Assembly (NCBI RefSeq): GCF_007991335.1
Contig: NZ_BJYD01000004.1
Span: forward strand, 62,001 to 126,000
Direction: 5' to 3'
From: Halobacillus faecis
Lineage (GTDB): Bacteria; Bacillota; Bacilli; Bacillales; Halobacillaceae
DNA length: 64,000 bases
Position numbers and translations under genes: made by a program. The notes under the pieces were generated by a model. It saw only the letters and a program-made list of their open reading frames with translations, ran no database searches and was not told the origin of the DNA. This document shows, in pieces, positions 1-10,068 of the stretch (positions within the stretch are counted from its first letter, which is position 1; the number at the start of each line of letters is the position of its first letter).

Positions 1-1374
<1,374 letters not shown>

Positions 1375-1375
1375 A

Positions 1376-2122
1376 TTAACGATTTCTCCGTTTTCGATAA
1401 AGGTCACGGTATTCGATTGCTTGGTGGGGAACATCTGTGAAAATCCCGTTCACGCCCAGGCTGTAACACTTTTTCATCATGGAAGGGCGGTTTACCGTAT
1501 AAATGCGGAGTTCGAGATTTTCCTTGTGGCAGCGTTTTACGAGTTTTTTATCCAGCAGGCGGTGTTTCACATGCAAAGCGTCACACCCTTCAGACTTCGC
1601 GTATTGAGGCAGGTTCCGCATTTTCGTGGATGTAAGGAATGCTGTCTGTATGGATGGATTGATGTCTTTCATGCGTGTGAGGGAATCGGCATTGAAACTC
1701 GAAATAACCGTTCGCTCCAGAACGTGGTATCGTTTTAGAGATTCATAGACAATCCGCTCGATGTTTTTGTAAGCAATGACGTTGGTTTTCAATTCGACAT
1801 TTAAAAACATGGGCTGGTCCCGAAACCAGCGAAGAAACTCGTCCAGTGTTACAATATAAGTGTCAGAAAATTTAGGAGAAAACCAGCTTCCTGCATCAAG
1901 CAGGCGGAGCTGAGCATATGTATAGTCTTGTACGAACCCTGTTCCGTTGGTGGTGCGTCTAAGATTTTCATCATGGATGAGGACGGGAATTTGGTCTTTC
2001 GTAAGCTGCACATCGGTCTCGATTCCGTCAGCCCCGGCTGCACGCGCCAGTTCAAAAGCGGGCATTGTATTTTCCGGAGCCAGCTTACTCGCTCCTCGAT
2101 GAGCGTAAATAAGGGTTTTCAT
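1376..2122 (-). CDS. Glycerophosphodiester phosphodiesterase
   Basis: A 248-residue GDPD-family TIM-barrel enzyme hydrolysing glycerophosphodiesters to glycerol-3-phosphate and an alcohol. Family motifs are all visible: HRG (8-10), PEN (16-18), the metal ligands in GIETDVQ (E35, D37), HDENLRRTTNG from 50 and VELKT further on. It lacks a signal peptide, so a cytosolic UgpQ-like role is more likely than a secreted GlpQ. The start is ATG 2122, with GAGGTGAACGTCACG upstream; an upstream in-frame extension to 2302 lacks a ribosome site and covers the promoter. First gene of a leftward operon with the glycosyltransferase and namA, suggesting lipid head-group turnover next to glycosylation. Confidence 0.9.
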   Translation of the reverse strand: MKTLIYAHRGASKLAPENTMPAFELARAAGADGIETDVQLTKDQIPVLIHDENLRRTTNGTGFVQDYTYAQLRLLDAGSWFSPKFSDTYIVTLDEFLRWFRDQPMFLNVELKTNVIAYKNIERIVYESLKRYHVLERTVISSFNADSLTRMKDINPSIQTAFLTSTKMRNLPQYAKSEGCDALHVKHRLLDKKLVKRCHKENLELRIYTVNRPSMMKKCYSLGVNGIFTDVPHQAIEYRDLYRKRRNR

Positions 2123-2159
2123 CGTGACGTTCACCTCTTCCAAGTAGCTTATGAGTTTG

Positions 2160-2188
2160 ATTGTGTTTGATAATCCAGGAAAAGTCAA
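2160..2188 (-). promoter_or_regulatory. SigA-type promoter of the GDPD-glycosyltransferase-namA operon
   Basis: Read on the minus strand: TTGACT (2188-2183), 17-bp spacer, CACAAT (2165-2160), ending about 38 bases before the GDPD start. It overlaps the leader of the divergent yqjN gene, so the two transcription units probably interfere or are co-controlled. Confidence 0.5.
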
Positions 2189-2204
2189 TAAGGAGTGTGA
2201 CCCC

Positions 2205-3830
2205 ATGACAGTTTGGCAGACGAAAGAGCAGTTGACGGATCTCCTATGTTCTCTTGTAGAGTACCCTAGTATAACGAACAGCAATGAGGAAATCGCAATC
2301 ATCGAATACTTATATTATATTTTAGAAGATCGCGATTATTATAAAAAACGGCCCAGCCACCTCAACTTGCACCCGCTGGACGATGGGCGTCAATTACTGA
2401 CAGCCTTAGTGAAAAAAGACGAGGCCAAGGAGACGCTTGTGTTGATTTCCCACGTCGATGTCGTAGGGATTGAAGATTACGGATCCTACCAGAACCTTGC
2501 TTTCTACCCTCGCGAGCTCACTCAAGAGCTACATAAGAATATCGAAGATCTGCCAAAAGAAGCCGCTCGCGATTTAGAGTCCGGGAATTGGCTTTTCGGT
2601 CGTGGAACGATGGATATGAAAGCAGGGCTTACCGTCCACCTATCCCTTTTAGAAAAAGCGATGGCGGGGGAATTTGACGGAAATCTGCTTCTCCTTGCTG
2701 TCCCTGATGAAGAAGTGAACTCGGAAGGCATGCTGGCTGCTCTTCCAGCCCTCGCTGAAATTCGGGATAAGGAAGACCTTGTCTATAAAGCGGCTTTAAA
2801 TGGCGAGCCGATGTTCAGCAAATATCCCGGCGATCCAGCTTATTATTTGTACACAGGTTCTATTGGAAAGACGCTGCCGGGTTTTTTATGTTACGGAAAA
2901 GAAACACACGCAGGTGAACCGTTCGGTGGATTGAATGCCAATCTGATGGTCAGCTATTTAGCACAGGAAATGGAATTAAATGAAGCGTTTATCGAAAAGG
3001 TTGGAGGAGAACGGACACCGCCCCCGCTCAGTCTGATGCAGCGCGACTTGAAATTTGAATATTCGGTGCAGACCCCTCAGGCAGCGGTCGCCATGTATAA
3101 CGTCCTCTATATGAAGCAGTCAATAGCAGAACTGAATGAAAAGCTTTTACAGGCCGCGCAACGGGCGAAAGCTAAAATCATCAATCATTATCACCATCAG
3201 GCATCTTTTTACCTGGAAGGAACACAAACGTCCGCTTTCCATCCCGATATCACGATTCTGACGTATGATCAGTTGTACAAAGAAGCGGTCGCACGGTATG
3301 GAAAAACGGAGGTCGACCGCCGTCAGAATCGGTTAGTTAACTTAAGAGACCAGGGCGATCGTGATTTCTCTACGACACTTGTCCAAAGTCTGGCGTCCAT
3401 ATGTAAAGATATCAGCCCGATGATTGTCCTTTTTTACAGTCCACCTTTTTATCCGGCGGTGTCATCGAACGATGACCCTTTCATTCAGCATGGGGCTAAA
3501 ACGGCCATCGATTATGCCATGGAGAAGTTCGGAGAAGAGCTTGAAGTGGTGGAGTATTTTACAGGTTTGAGCGATTTGAGTTTTATCGGACCCACATCCT
3601 CTACGTCGTCACTCTCGGATTTGACGAAACAGATGCCGATTCACGGCAATGGTTTTGAGTGGCCGACAGAAGTGATGGAATCGATTACAATGCCAATTAT
3701 CAACATCGGACCATTAGGAAGGGATCCTCATCAATGGACGGAACGCCTGGAATTATCCTACAGTTTTGAAAAGCTGCCGCAGATTTTGACGCAGGTCATT
3801 CATGAGTTCTTTAGGAAAGACCGGGGATGA
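2205..3830 (+). CDS. yqjN: M20 family metallopeptidase / deacylase (YqjN/RocB-like)
   Basis: A 541-residue cytosolic zinc hydrolase of the M20/ArgE/RocB group. Zinc-site signatures are ISHVDVVG, the GRGTMDMKAGL Asp and the catalytic DEEVNSEG acid pair; a long C-terminal half is characteristic of RocB and YqjN (about 550 residues) rather than classical dipeptidases. Identity as YqjN is favoured over RocB because the gene lies beside namA and upstream of yqjP and yqjQ, as in B. subtilis. The substrate is not known; amino-acid amide or acyl-amino-acid hydrolysis is the family expectation. Start ATG 2205 has AAGGAG 10-12 bases upstream; a longer in-frame ORF from 2151 overlaps the divergent promoter and is not preferred. 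Confidence 0.85.
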   Translation: MTVWQTKEQLTDLLCSLVEYPSITNSNEEIAIIEYLYYILEDRDYYKKRPSHLNLHPLDDGRQLLTALVKKDEAKETLVLISHVDVVGIEDYGSYQNLAFYPRELTQELHKNIEDLPKEAARDLESGNWLFGRGTMDMKAGLTVHLSLLEKAMAGEFDGNLLLLAVPDEEVNSEGMLAALPALAEIRDKEDLVYKAALNGEPMFSKYPGDPAYYLYTGSIGKTLPGFLCYGKETHAGEPFGGLNANLMVSYLAQEMELNEAFIEKVGGERTPPPLSLMQRDLKFEYSVQTPQAAVAMYNVLYMKQSIAELNEKLLQAAQRAKAKIINHYHHQASFYLEGTQTSAFHPDITILTYDQLYKEAVARYGKTEVDRRQNRLVNLRDQGDRDFSTTLVQSLASICKDISPMIVLFYSPPFYPAVSSNDDPFIQHGAKTAIDYAMEKFGEELEVVEYFTGLSDLSFIGPTSSTSSLSDLTKQMPIHGNGFEWPTEVMESITMPIINIGPLGRDPHQWTERLELSYSFEKLPQILTQVIHEFFRKDRG

Positions 3831-3872
3831 GAGATTCTTTTGAGCAAACCTCACTAAAAGGTCGGTGGTAGG

Positions 3873-4364
3873 ATGGGAGTTATTTTTGTTACAGGGTTAT
3901 CTGGTGTGGGGAAAACGAGCGTACTGCGAAAGCTGGAGAATGAAGGTTATGATGTGGTCGATACCGATGAGCATGGCTTCACCAAGAAAATCACTACCGT
4001 AGAAGGAGAGGAAATCGTGTGGGATGAAGAAAAAATCTCTCATCTCATCGAGAGGAGGAAGCGTTCTCACTTAGTCTTATCAGGGTGTTATTCAAATCAA
4101 GGGAAATTTTATCAATCTTTTGATTATGTTGTTCTACTGGAAGTCCCATTGGATGTCATGCTTGATCGTGTGAATCAAAGAGATACAAATCCTTATGGAA
4201 AGCATCCAGGTGAGAGAGCAGCAATCATAGAAAGTTTCACTTATGTGCTCCCAAAATTGCGAGCCAGCGCAAATGTGGTGATTGATACTTCAAAGGTGGG
4301 CATCTCTGAAACGGCTGATCGTCTGAAAAGCTTAATGATCATCGCAAACCAGGTCAGGATTTAG
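3873..4364 (+). CDS. Small P-loop nucleotide/shikimate-kinase-like protein
   Basis: A 163-residue cytosolic protein with a Walker A motif GLSGVGKT (8-15) at its N-terminus, a DTDEHG acidic segment where adenylate/shikimate kinases place their substrate-binding Asp, and a LID-like VNQRDTNPYGKH stretch near 110. It therefore probably phosphorylates a small metabolite or nucleotide, but the substrate cannot be read from sequence. It starts 43 bases after yqjN with GGTCGGTGGTAGG as a weak ribosome site and ends at a shared bidirectional terminator. It could alternatively be a toxin-type kinase or a nucleotide salvage enzyme. Confidence 0.7.
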   Translation: MGVIFVTGLSGVGKTSVLRKLENEGYDVVDTDEHGFTKKITTVEGEEIVWDEEKISHLIERRKRSHLVLSGCYSNQGKFYQSFDYVVLLEVPLDVMLDRVNQRDTNPYGKHPGERAAIIESFTYVLPKLRASANVVIDTSKVGISETADRLKSLMIIANQVRI

Positions 4365-4368
4365 GTAT

Positions 4369-4405
4369 AAAAAAAGCGTCCGGATATTAATTCCGGACGC
4401 TTTTG
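4369..4405. terminator. Bidirectional Rho-independent terminator
   Basis: AAGCGTCCGGA and TCCGGACGCTT pair around a short AT-rich loop, with A-run before and T-run after, between the convergent kinase and AbgT genes. Confidence 0.85.
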
Positions 4406-4416
4406 TTCATGATGGA

Positions 4417-5940
4417 TTACCCATTGTATTCGAATCCTGCTCCAGGACCGATTGGCAATCCGGTCAGCATCCAAATCAACAGCATCAATGTCCAAATGAC
4501 AAAGAATGCAATGGAATAAGGAAGCATGGTAGAAATCAATGTACCAATACCGACCTTCTTATCATACTTTTGGGCAAACGCAATGACGATTGCGAAGTAT
4601 GGCATCAATGGTGAAATGATGTTTGTTGTTGAGTCGGCAATCCGGTAAGCAAGTGTCGTAAGCTCCGGAGAGTAACCGAGCTGCATCATCAACGGTACGA
4701 ATACGGGAGCCATAATCGCCCATTTCGCTGACGAGCTTCCGATGAACAGGTTGATGAATCCAGCCACGAACATGAAAGCAATGATGAGACCGATGCCTGT
4801 GAATCCGATGGAATCAAGGAATTCTGCACCGCTGACAGCAATGACTTTTCCGAGATTCGTATGGTTGAAGTAGGCAACGAATTGACCAGCCGTGAAGGCA
4901 AGGACAATGTAAATTCCCATGCTAGCCATCGTGTCGGACATTTGATTGGCTACGTCTTTATCATTCTTAATTTCGTTCGTGATCTTCCCGTAAACATAAC
5001 CAGGGACGAAGAACATAATCAGAATGACAGGCACTAAGCTATGGAAAAATGGAGATGCTAAGAAATCATCAGGGTTACGCAATGGTCCCCAGGATGGTAC
5101 GACGAGCAGGGATAGCAGCCCGATGGTAACGATAAACGCGATCAGAGCACCAATCATCCCTTTTTTCTCGAGTGGAGAAAGGTAGTTGACTTCTTCTTCC
5201 ACGCCACCTTTGTATTCTCCAAGACGCGGTTCGACGATTTTGTCTGTTACAAGTGTACCGACAATCGTAAGAACAAAAACAGATGCAATCATGAAGAAAT
5301 AGTTCATCGTATAAAGGATCGTATCCGCATACGCAGGATCAATGGTTGCTGCCGCTTGAATCGTCAAATCACCAAGCAGTGGATCCAATGATGTAAGCAG
5401 CAAGTTGGCACTGAAACCAGCGGAAACCCCGGCAAATGCTGCGGCAAGACCTGCAAGTGGATGACGGCCAAGACCGGCAAATAGGACCGCTCCGAGTGGT
5501 GTCAAAACAACGTATCCGGCATCGGCTGCCATACTGGACATGATCCCACCGAATACGAGTGCTGCTGTCATCAGTGAACGTGGGACGGATGTAACGAGTC
5601 CACGAAGCATCGCACTGATCAGCCCTGAACGCTCGGCGATTCCGATACCAAGCATCGTAACGAGGACGGTACCGAGCGGTGCGAAGCCTACGAAGTTTTC
5701 TACCATACTTTCAAACATGTATTGAATGCCGTCACTGGAAAGCAAGTTGACGACTTGTAACGTTTCGCCAGTCGCTGGGTCTTCGACTTCCACGTTCATC
5801 GTGGAGAAGATCCAGGAAGCGACGACAACCATGAGTGCAAATATTGCGAACAATGTGACAGGGTGTGGCAATTTGTTCCCGACACGCTCAATCCAGTCGA
5901 GTATGCGCATTGTCAACCCTTTCTTTTCTTGTTGTTCCAT
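4417..5940 (-). CDS. AbgT family transporter
   Basis: A 507-residue polytopic membrane protein of the AbgT family, known for p-aminobenzoyl-glutamate uptake in E. coli and for sulfonamide/PABA export in other members. About a dozen hydrophobic helices are visible, plus the family hallmarks AGFSANLLLTSLDPLL (two hairpin region) and the FINLFIGSSSAKWA and IADSTTNIISPLMPY segments near the C-terminus. The start ATG 5940 has AAGGAGGAAGATC upstream. It is monocistronic on the minus strand. Direction and substrate are not decided by sequence; folate-breakdown product transport is the family guess. Confidence 0.88.
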   Translation of the reverse strand: MEQQEKKGLTMRILDWIERVGNKLPHPVTLFAIFALMVVVASWIFSTMNVEVEDPATGETLQVVNLLSSDGIQYMFESMVENFVGFAPLGTVLVTMLGIGIAERSGLISAMLRGLVTSVPRSLMTAALVFGGIMSSMAADAGYVVLTPLGAVLFAGLGRHPLAGLAAAFAGVSAGFSANLLLTSLDPLLGDLTIQAAATIDPAYADTILYTMNYFFMIASVFVLTIVGTLVTDKIVEPRLGEYKGGVEEEVNYLSPLEKKGMIGALIAFIVTIGLLSLLVVPSWGPLRNPDDFLASPFFHSLVPVILIMFFVPGYVYGKITNEIKNDKDVANQMSDTMASMGIYIVLAFTAGQFVAYFNHTNLGKVIAVSGAEFLDSIGFTGIGLIIAFMFVAGFINLFIGSSSAKWAIMAPVFVPLMMQLGYSPELTTLAYRIADSTTNIISPLMPYFAIVIAFAQKYDKKVGIGTLISTMLPYSIAFFVIWTLMLLIWMLTGLPIGPGAGFEYNG

Positions 5941-6163
5941 GATCTTCCTCCTTATTGACCTTTACATATCTTTTTAATTTACAATGACGCGTTAAAGTAT
6001 AATGAAAAGTAATTTTTATTTGAAGTCTTTTGGAAAAAGTCCCACTAGAAAAAGAATTATGAATAATGAGACGTCTGTAATCTTTGTCATATAGGAGGAA
6101 AATATATGGCAGTCGTGCTACAATGTAGAAAAGTGAATGATCATTCAGTATGGAGGAAGTGTT

Positions 6164-7129
6164 ATGAAGACATTGAAGGATACCATTACTCAATTAACGT
6201 TGCCGACCCCTTATGCAGTCGGGGATGTTCATGTGTATTTATTAAAAGGGGATCGCCTCTCCCTTATTGATGCAGGTGTGAAGACAGAGGAGTGTTGGGA
6301 TTCTCTCGTCGAACAGTTAAAGGAAGCGGGATATCAGCCGGAGGATATTAAACAGGTAATTTTGACTCACCATCATCCCGATCATATGGGGCTTGTCGAG
6401 CGGCTACCCAATGTAGATGTGATCGCTGGGCACCCGAACTTGAAACCCTGGCTTGAACGGGAAGAAGAATACTTCTCCCATTATGAGGAATTTTTCAAAG
6501 GCATGTACAAGGAATCTGGAGTACCTGAGCGCTTTTTTCCATTGTTAAAGGGATTGAGAAAGACATTGAATTGGACGTCAGAAGGAAAGCTTACCCATGA
6601 GTTGACTGAAGGCGACCGGTTACCAGGTCATGAAGAATGGGTCACGATCGAAACACCCGGTCATGCCCAGAGCCATTTATCCTTTTATAGAGAAGGCGAC
6701 GGGGCATTGATTGGTGGAGATCACCTGCTGTCCCATATTTCTTCGAACCCTTTACTTGAGCCTCCCCACAAGGAAGGAGAAGCACGTCCAAGACCGTTGC
6801 TCGACTATCGCCATTCTATGGAAAAGTTGTTACAGTGGGAGCTTGGTACGGTTTATCCAGGGCATGGGAAAATTTTTGATCATGCCCACGAGCTGATCCC
6901 AGAACGATTGAAGAAGCAGGAGCAACGGTCAGAAAAGGTGCTTCGGATGTTTAGCGAGGGGCCATTACGTGCATATGACGTATGCAAGCGTCTCTTTCCG
7001 AAGCACATCGAGAATCAATTCGGTTTGACGATGTCAGAAACAATCGGACAACTGGACTACTTAGAAAGTGTGGGGAAACTTAAGGTTTCTTACGTAAACG
7101 GAGAGAAATTCTATCAAGCAAATAGGTGA
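6164..7129 (+). CDS. yqjP: MBL-fold metallohydrolase YqjP
   Basis: A 321-residue metallo-beta-lactamase-fold hydrolase. The dinuclear metal motif HxHxDH is THHHPDHMG (H69, H71, D73, H74), followed by ETPGHAQSH and the GGDHLLS Asp ligand, with a DUF-type winged C-terminal part (about residues 250-321, AYDVCKRLFPKH) often seen in thioesterase-like LACTB2 relatives. Position between yqjN and yqjQ supports orthology with B. subtilis YqjP. I chose ATG 6164 (GGAGG at 6152) instead of ATG 6137, which has no ribosome site. It is followed after 4 bases by yqjQ, so the two form an operon. Substrate unknown. Confidence 0.85.
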   Translation: MKTLKDTITQLTLPTPYAVGDVHVYLLKGDRLSLIDAGVKTEECWDSLVEQLKEAGYQPEDIKQVILTHHHPDHMGLVERLPNVDVIAGHPNLKPWLEREEEYFSHYEEFFKGMYKESGVPERFFPLLKGLRKTLNWTSEGKLTHELTEGDRLPGHEEWVTIETPGHAQSHLSFYREGDGALIGGDHLLSHISSNPLLEPPHKEGEARPRPLLDYRHSMEKLLQWELGTVYPGHGKIFDHAHELIPERLKKQEQRSEKVLRMFSEGPLRAYDVCKRLFPKHIENQFGLTMSETIGQLDYLESVGKLKVSYVNGEKFYQANR

Positions 7130-7133
7130 TCGA

Positions 7134-7928
7134 ATGAATGAACGAGTAAAAGGAAAAAAAGTGCTGATTACTGGAGCCTCCAGTGGAATTGGCGAATTTC
7201 TAGCCATTCACGTGGCGCAGCAAGGCGGGACCCCGATCCTTGTTGCACGAACCGCACACAAATTGGAAATCATCGCCGAGAAAATTGAAGAAGCCTTTGG
7301 AGTCAAAAGTCCATGGTACCCTGCAGATTTATCGAATGATGCCGAATGGAAAGATACGATCGACCGGATTTGTTATGAACACGGATCGATTGACGGGCTG
7401 ATTAACAATGCAGGGGTTGCTGTGTTCGATCCTGTGGCTGAATCGAATTGGCAGGACATCGAGCGTATGCTTTCTGTTAACGTGAAGTCACTGTTTCGAG
7501 CCACGCATCAGCTACTGCCCCATTTGGTGCAGCATGGAGAAGGGCACATTATCAATATAGCATCACAGGCAGGCAAAATCGCCACACCAAAATCAGCGGT
7601 TTATGCAGCGACTAAACACGCAGTCATAGGGTTTACAAATGCGTTAAGGATGGAAGTGGAGCCTCTAGGCATCTATGTCACTTCCGTCAACCTCGGACCT
7701 GTGAGAACAAATTTCTTTCAACAGGCGGACCCGAGCGGAAAGTATGAGAAATCGGTCGATAAGATCATGCTTGATCCGAACCGCGTAGCGAGGACGGTCG
7801 TCCACCATTTATTTACGAAACAGCGGGAAATCAATCTGCCTTCCTGGATGGATTCCGGAAGCAAAGTCTACTCTCTTGCACCAGTTGCAATGGAAAAACT
7901 CATGCAGAAACAATTCAATAAAAAATGA
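7134..7928 (+). CDS. yqjQ: Short-chain dehydrogenase/reductase YqjQ
   Basis: A 264-residue classical SDR oxidoreductase using NAD(P)H. It shows the Rossmann TGASSGIG (13-20), NNAG, catalytic Ser in INIASQAGK, and YAATK (Tyr and Lys near residues 157 and 161). The substrate is not evident; many YqjQ/DltE-like relatives are annotated as 3-ketoacyl reductases. AGGTGA precedes ATG 7134, only 4 bases after yqjP, which argues for a two-gene operon with the hydrolase, perhaps acting on the same acyl or keto compound. A strong terminator follows. Confidence 0.9.
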   Translation: MNERVKGKKVLITGASSGIGEFLAIHVAQQGGTPILVARTAHKLEIIAEKIEEAFGVKSPWYPADLSNDAEWKDTIDRICYEHGSIDGLINNAGVAVFDPVAESNWQDIERMLSVNVKSLFRATHQLLPHLVQHGEGHIINIASQAGKIATPKSAVYAATKHAVIGFTNALRMEVEPLGIYVTSVNLGPVRTNFFQQADPSGKYEKSVDKIMLDPNRVARTVVHHLFTKQREINLPSWMDSGSKVYSLAPVAMEKLMQKQFNKK

Positions 7929-7934
7929 ACCAAA

Positions 7935-7980
7935 CCATACAAAAACCTCTTTCCTTCTTAGGGAAGAGGTTTTTGTATGG
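7935..7980 (+). terminator. Long perfect hairpin terminator after yqjQ
   Basis: A 17-bp perfect stem (CCATACAAAAACCTCTT with its complement) around a 12-base loop; the descending arm contains TTTTT. Symmetry would let it act in both directions. Confidence 0.75.
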
Positions 7981-8075
7981 GGGAGAGTGGATGGAAGGTG
8001 GAAAAATATGTATGACCTGGTACACCAATATTTGTAAGACCTGGTCAGACAGGAAATGGTAGCAGGAATTGGCAC

Positions 8076-8104
8076 TTGCAAATGCGAACATATATTCGCA
8101 TAAT
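8076..8104 (+). promoter_or_regulatory. SOS promoter with embedded LexA box (8085-8098)
   Basis: TTGCAA (8076-8081), 17-bp spacer, CATAAT (8099-8104). The spacer holds CGAACATATATTCG (8085-8098), which matches the Bacillus LexA/DinR consensus CGAACRNRYGTTYG at all but one position. Binding there would occlude RNA polymerase, giving DNA-damage induction of the Y-family polymerase that follows. Confidence 0.8.
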
Positions 8105-8137
8105 GAGGATATACTAGGTAAAGGAGGTGGAGGCGAC

Positions 8138-9412
8138 ATGGGAAATCCGAGCATTGATTATGGAAGGTATCCGGACAGAGGGATTTTGTGTGTGGACATG
8201 AAGAGCTTCTATGCGAGTTGTGCGGCCATTGATCGGGGACTCGATCCGCTGACGGTGCCGCTCGCCGTCGTTGCGGATACGAACCGTAAAGGAAGTGTCG
8301 TATTGGCGGCGACGCCGGCGATGAAAAAGAAGTACGGCATCCGCACAGGTAGCCGCCTGTTTGAAATTCCTTCCGCGCCGGAAATTGTCATCGTCTCCGC
8401 GCAAATGAGAAAATACTTAGAAGTATCCACCCAAGTAACCAACCTTTTTCACAAATTCGTTCCTAAAGAAAAAATTCATACGTACAGCGTCGATGAAAGC
8501 TTTTTGGAAGTGGGGGATAACAAAGGGAAATTTGGCGTCCCGGAGGAAACGGCTCAAATGATCGTTGATGAATTAAAGGAAACGTTCCACCTGGATGCAG
8601 CAATCGGGATCGGGCCGAACATGCTGCTGTCCAAACTTTGTCTTGATCTTGAAGCCAAAAAGAAAGGCATCGCCCGCTGGACATACGACAACTTTCGAGA
8701 GAAGCTGTGGCCGGTCGCTCCCTTGTCAGAAATGTGGGGGATTGGACCACGACTTGAACACCGTCTGAATCGTATGGGCATCTGGTCTGTTGGTCAACTG
8801 GCAAAATTCCCACTCGAACGCCTTGAAAAAACGTTTGGTGTGATGGGAAACCAGCTGTACTACCACGCGAACGGCATTGACTTGTCCGATCCTGGTGCTC
8901 CGATCATCCACGGGCAAGTGAGCTACGGAAAAAGTCAGATTCTCCTTCGTGATTACCAAGATCCGGAAGAGGTGAAGTATGTCATTCTCGAAATGTGTGA
9001 AGAAGTCGCCCGTCGTGCAAGGAAAAAAGGCCATGCAGGGAGGACAATTTCCCTTGGGATCGGCTATAGTAAAAGTGAAGATGCGGGCGGCTTTCATCGC
9101 TCTGTATCCATTGAACATCCGACGAGTATCACGATGGACATCTACCACGCCTGCCTCACCTTGTTCCACCGCTTTTATAACGGTGGAGTCGTACGCCGCA
9201 TCTCCGTTACCCTCGGAAACATTACGGAAGATGCCAACGTCCAACTCGACTTGTTTGATAACGGCCGCGATAAAAAAAGGGACCTCGGTTATGTGATGGA
9301 TGAAATTCGCGAGCGCTACGGACAGGATATGCTTCTCCGCGCGGTTTCCTGGACCAATGCAGGGACCGCACGCCATCGTAGTCGTCTGGTCGGCGGGCAC
9401 TACGCAGAATAA
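8138..9412 (+). CDS. yqjW: Y-family DNA polymerase YqjW (Pol IV/V-like, SOS lesion bypass)
   Basis: A 424-residue translesion DNA polymerase of the DinB/UvrX group. The catalytic carboxylates sit in CVDMKSFYASC near the N-terminus and SVDESFLEVG around residue 120; the thumb helix-hairpin-helix MWGIGPRLEHRLNRMGI and a little-finger domain follow. B. subtilis YqjW (PolY2) is the DinR-controlled Y polymerase needed for UV mutagenesis, and the LexA box immediately upstream fits that. ATG 8138 lies after AAAGGAGGTGG, a near-perfect ribosome site; the longer frame from 8069 would begin in the promoter. The yqkB gene follows after 62 bases. Confidence 0.92.
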   Translation: MGNPSIDYGRYPDRGILCVDMKSFYASCAAIDRGLDPLTVPLAVVADTNRKGSVVLAATPAMKKKYGIRTGSRLFEIPSAPEIVIVSAQMRKYLEVSTQVTNLFHKFVPKEKIHTYSVDESFLEVGDNKGKFGVPEETAQMIVDELKETFHLDAAIGIGPNMLLSKLCLDLEAKKKGIARWTYDNFREKLWPVAPLSEMWGIGPRLEHRLNRMGIWSVGQLAKFPLERLEKTFGVMGNQLYYHANGIDLSDPGAPIIHGQVSYGKSQILLRDYQDPEEVKYVILEMCEEVARRARKKGHAGRTISLGIGYSKSEDAGGFHRSVSIEHPTSITMDIYHACLTLFHRFYNGGVVRRISVTLGNITEDANVQLDLFDNGRDKKRDLGYVMDEIRERYGQDMLLRAVSWTNAGTARHRSRLVGGHYAE

Positions 9413-9474
9413 AACAGAACCGTTGCCTCTGAAGCTCTGTTTTCTTACAATAGAAGAAACAGGAGGGATGAACG

Positions 9475-9807
9475 ATGAAATTACGCATCACCGAAGAAGC
9501 GAAGCAGCAGCTAGAACAAATTCAGGATCCTGAGCGTCCGCTCATCCGACTTTTCTATGACACTGAGGGATGTGGGTGCGGCGTGAATGGGCTACCAACC
9601 ATCCGTCTGGAAAAAGAGGAACGCCCTACCGATCGAAAAGTGGAAAATGAGGACTATTCCGTCATCATTGATGATCAGCAGGCGACTTTTTTCAAAAAAG
9701 ACATGAAGCTTGATTTTATGAGAGGCACGTTCCGCCTTTCTAGCCCGGACGGCATCCTGAATCCGATCATCCCGATCAAAGACGTGAAAGAAGGAGCGAC
9801 CGTATGA
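9475..9807 (+). CDS. yqkB: HesB/IscA-like iron-sulfur family protein YqkB
   Basis: A 110-residue single-domain protein of the HesB/IscA-type 'iron-sulfur cluster biosynthesis' family found in Bacilli. It begins with MKLRITEEAKQQL and has a GCGCG motif (EGCGCGVNG) near residue 35 but not the C-terminal CGCG pair of true A-type scaffolds, so cluster binding is unproven. AGGAGGGATGAACG precedes ATG 9475. It overlaps the next gene by 4 bases (ATGA), and the pair keeps the yqkB-yqkE neighbourhood of B. subtilis. Confidence 0.82.
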   Translation: MKLRITEEAKQQLEQIQDPERPLIRLFYDTEGCGCGVNGLPTIRLEKEERPTDRKVENEDYSVIIDDQQATFFKKDMKLDFMRGTFRLSSPDGILNPIIPIKDVKEGATV

Positions 9808-10028
9808 GTAAGAAAAAGCCGCAATCCGGATCACTCGGAGACCAGCTGAATGCTGATGTTCTTTCAAAGCTCAAGTCCAAAAAGACGGAGCTGAAACAAC
9901 AGGCCGTCGAACGGGAAGAACAGGAAAAACAGCGTCGCATTGAAGAGCGTAAGCGCGCAGAAGCGAACAAAAGCTTTGAAGAATTGCTGAACGAAAGTGA
10001 GCTTGATTGGAAATCCTTCAAAAAATAA
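9804..10028 (+). CDS. yqkE: DUF3886-type small basic/acidic coiled-coil protein (YqkE-like)
   Basis: A 74-residue highly charged soluble protein, with a predicted helix from about residue 20 to 60 (KKTELKQQAVEREEQEKQ). The C-terminal ESELDWKSFKK is typical of the Bacillus YqkE/DUF3886 family, whose function is unknown. Its ATG lies inside the yqkB stop (ATGA), so it is translationally coupled. A terminator follows directly. Confidence 0.75.
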   Translation: MSKKKPQSGSLGDQLNADVLSKLKSKKTELKQQAVEREEQEKQRRIEERKRAEANKSFEELLNESELDWKSFKK

Positions 10029-10056
10029 GCACTCCGCAGGGAGTGCTTATTTTTTG
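10022..10056 (+). terminator. Rho-independent terminator after yqkE
   Basis: AATAAGCACTCC and GGGAGTGCTTATT form the stem, followed by TTTTTT. Confidence 0.9.
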
Positions 10057-10068
10057 TGATTTTTTAAG

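Noticed and set aside
2205-3830. Assignment of the M20 enzyme as RocB of arginine catabolism
   Set aside because: No rocDEF genes are nearby and the surrounding order matches yqjM-yqjN-yqjP instead.
6107-6270. A 54-codon frame with a strong AGGAGGAAAATAT site starting at ATG 6107
   Set aside because: It runs over the start of yqjP in another frame and its peptide shows no protein-like pattern; more likely the purine-rich stretch is part of the leader.
8726-9400. 224-codon ORF antisense to the Y-family polymerase
   Set aside because: Shadow of a strongly conserved gene; no ribosome site or motif.
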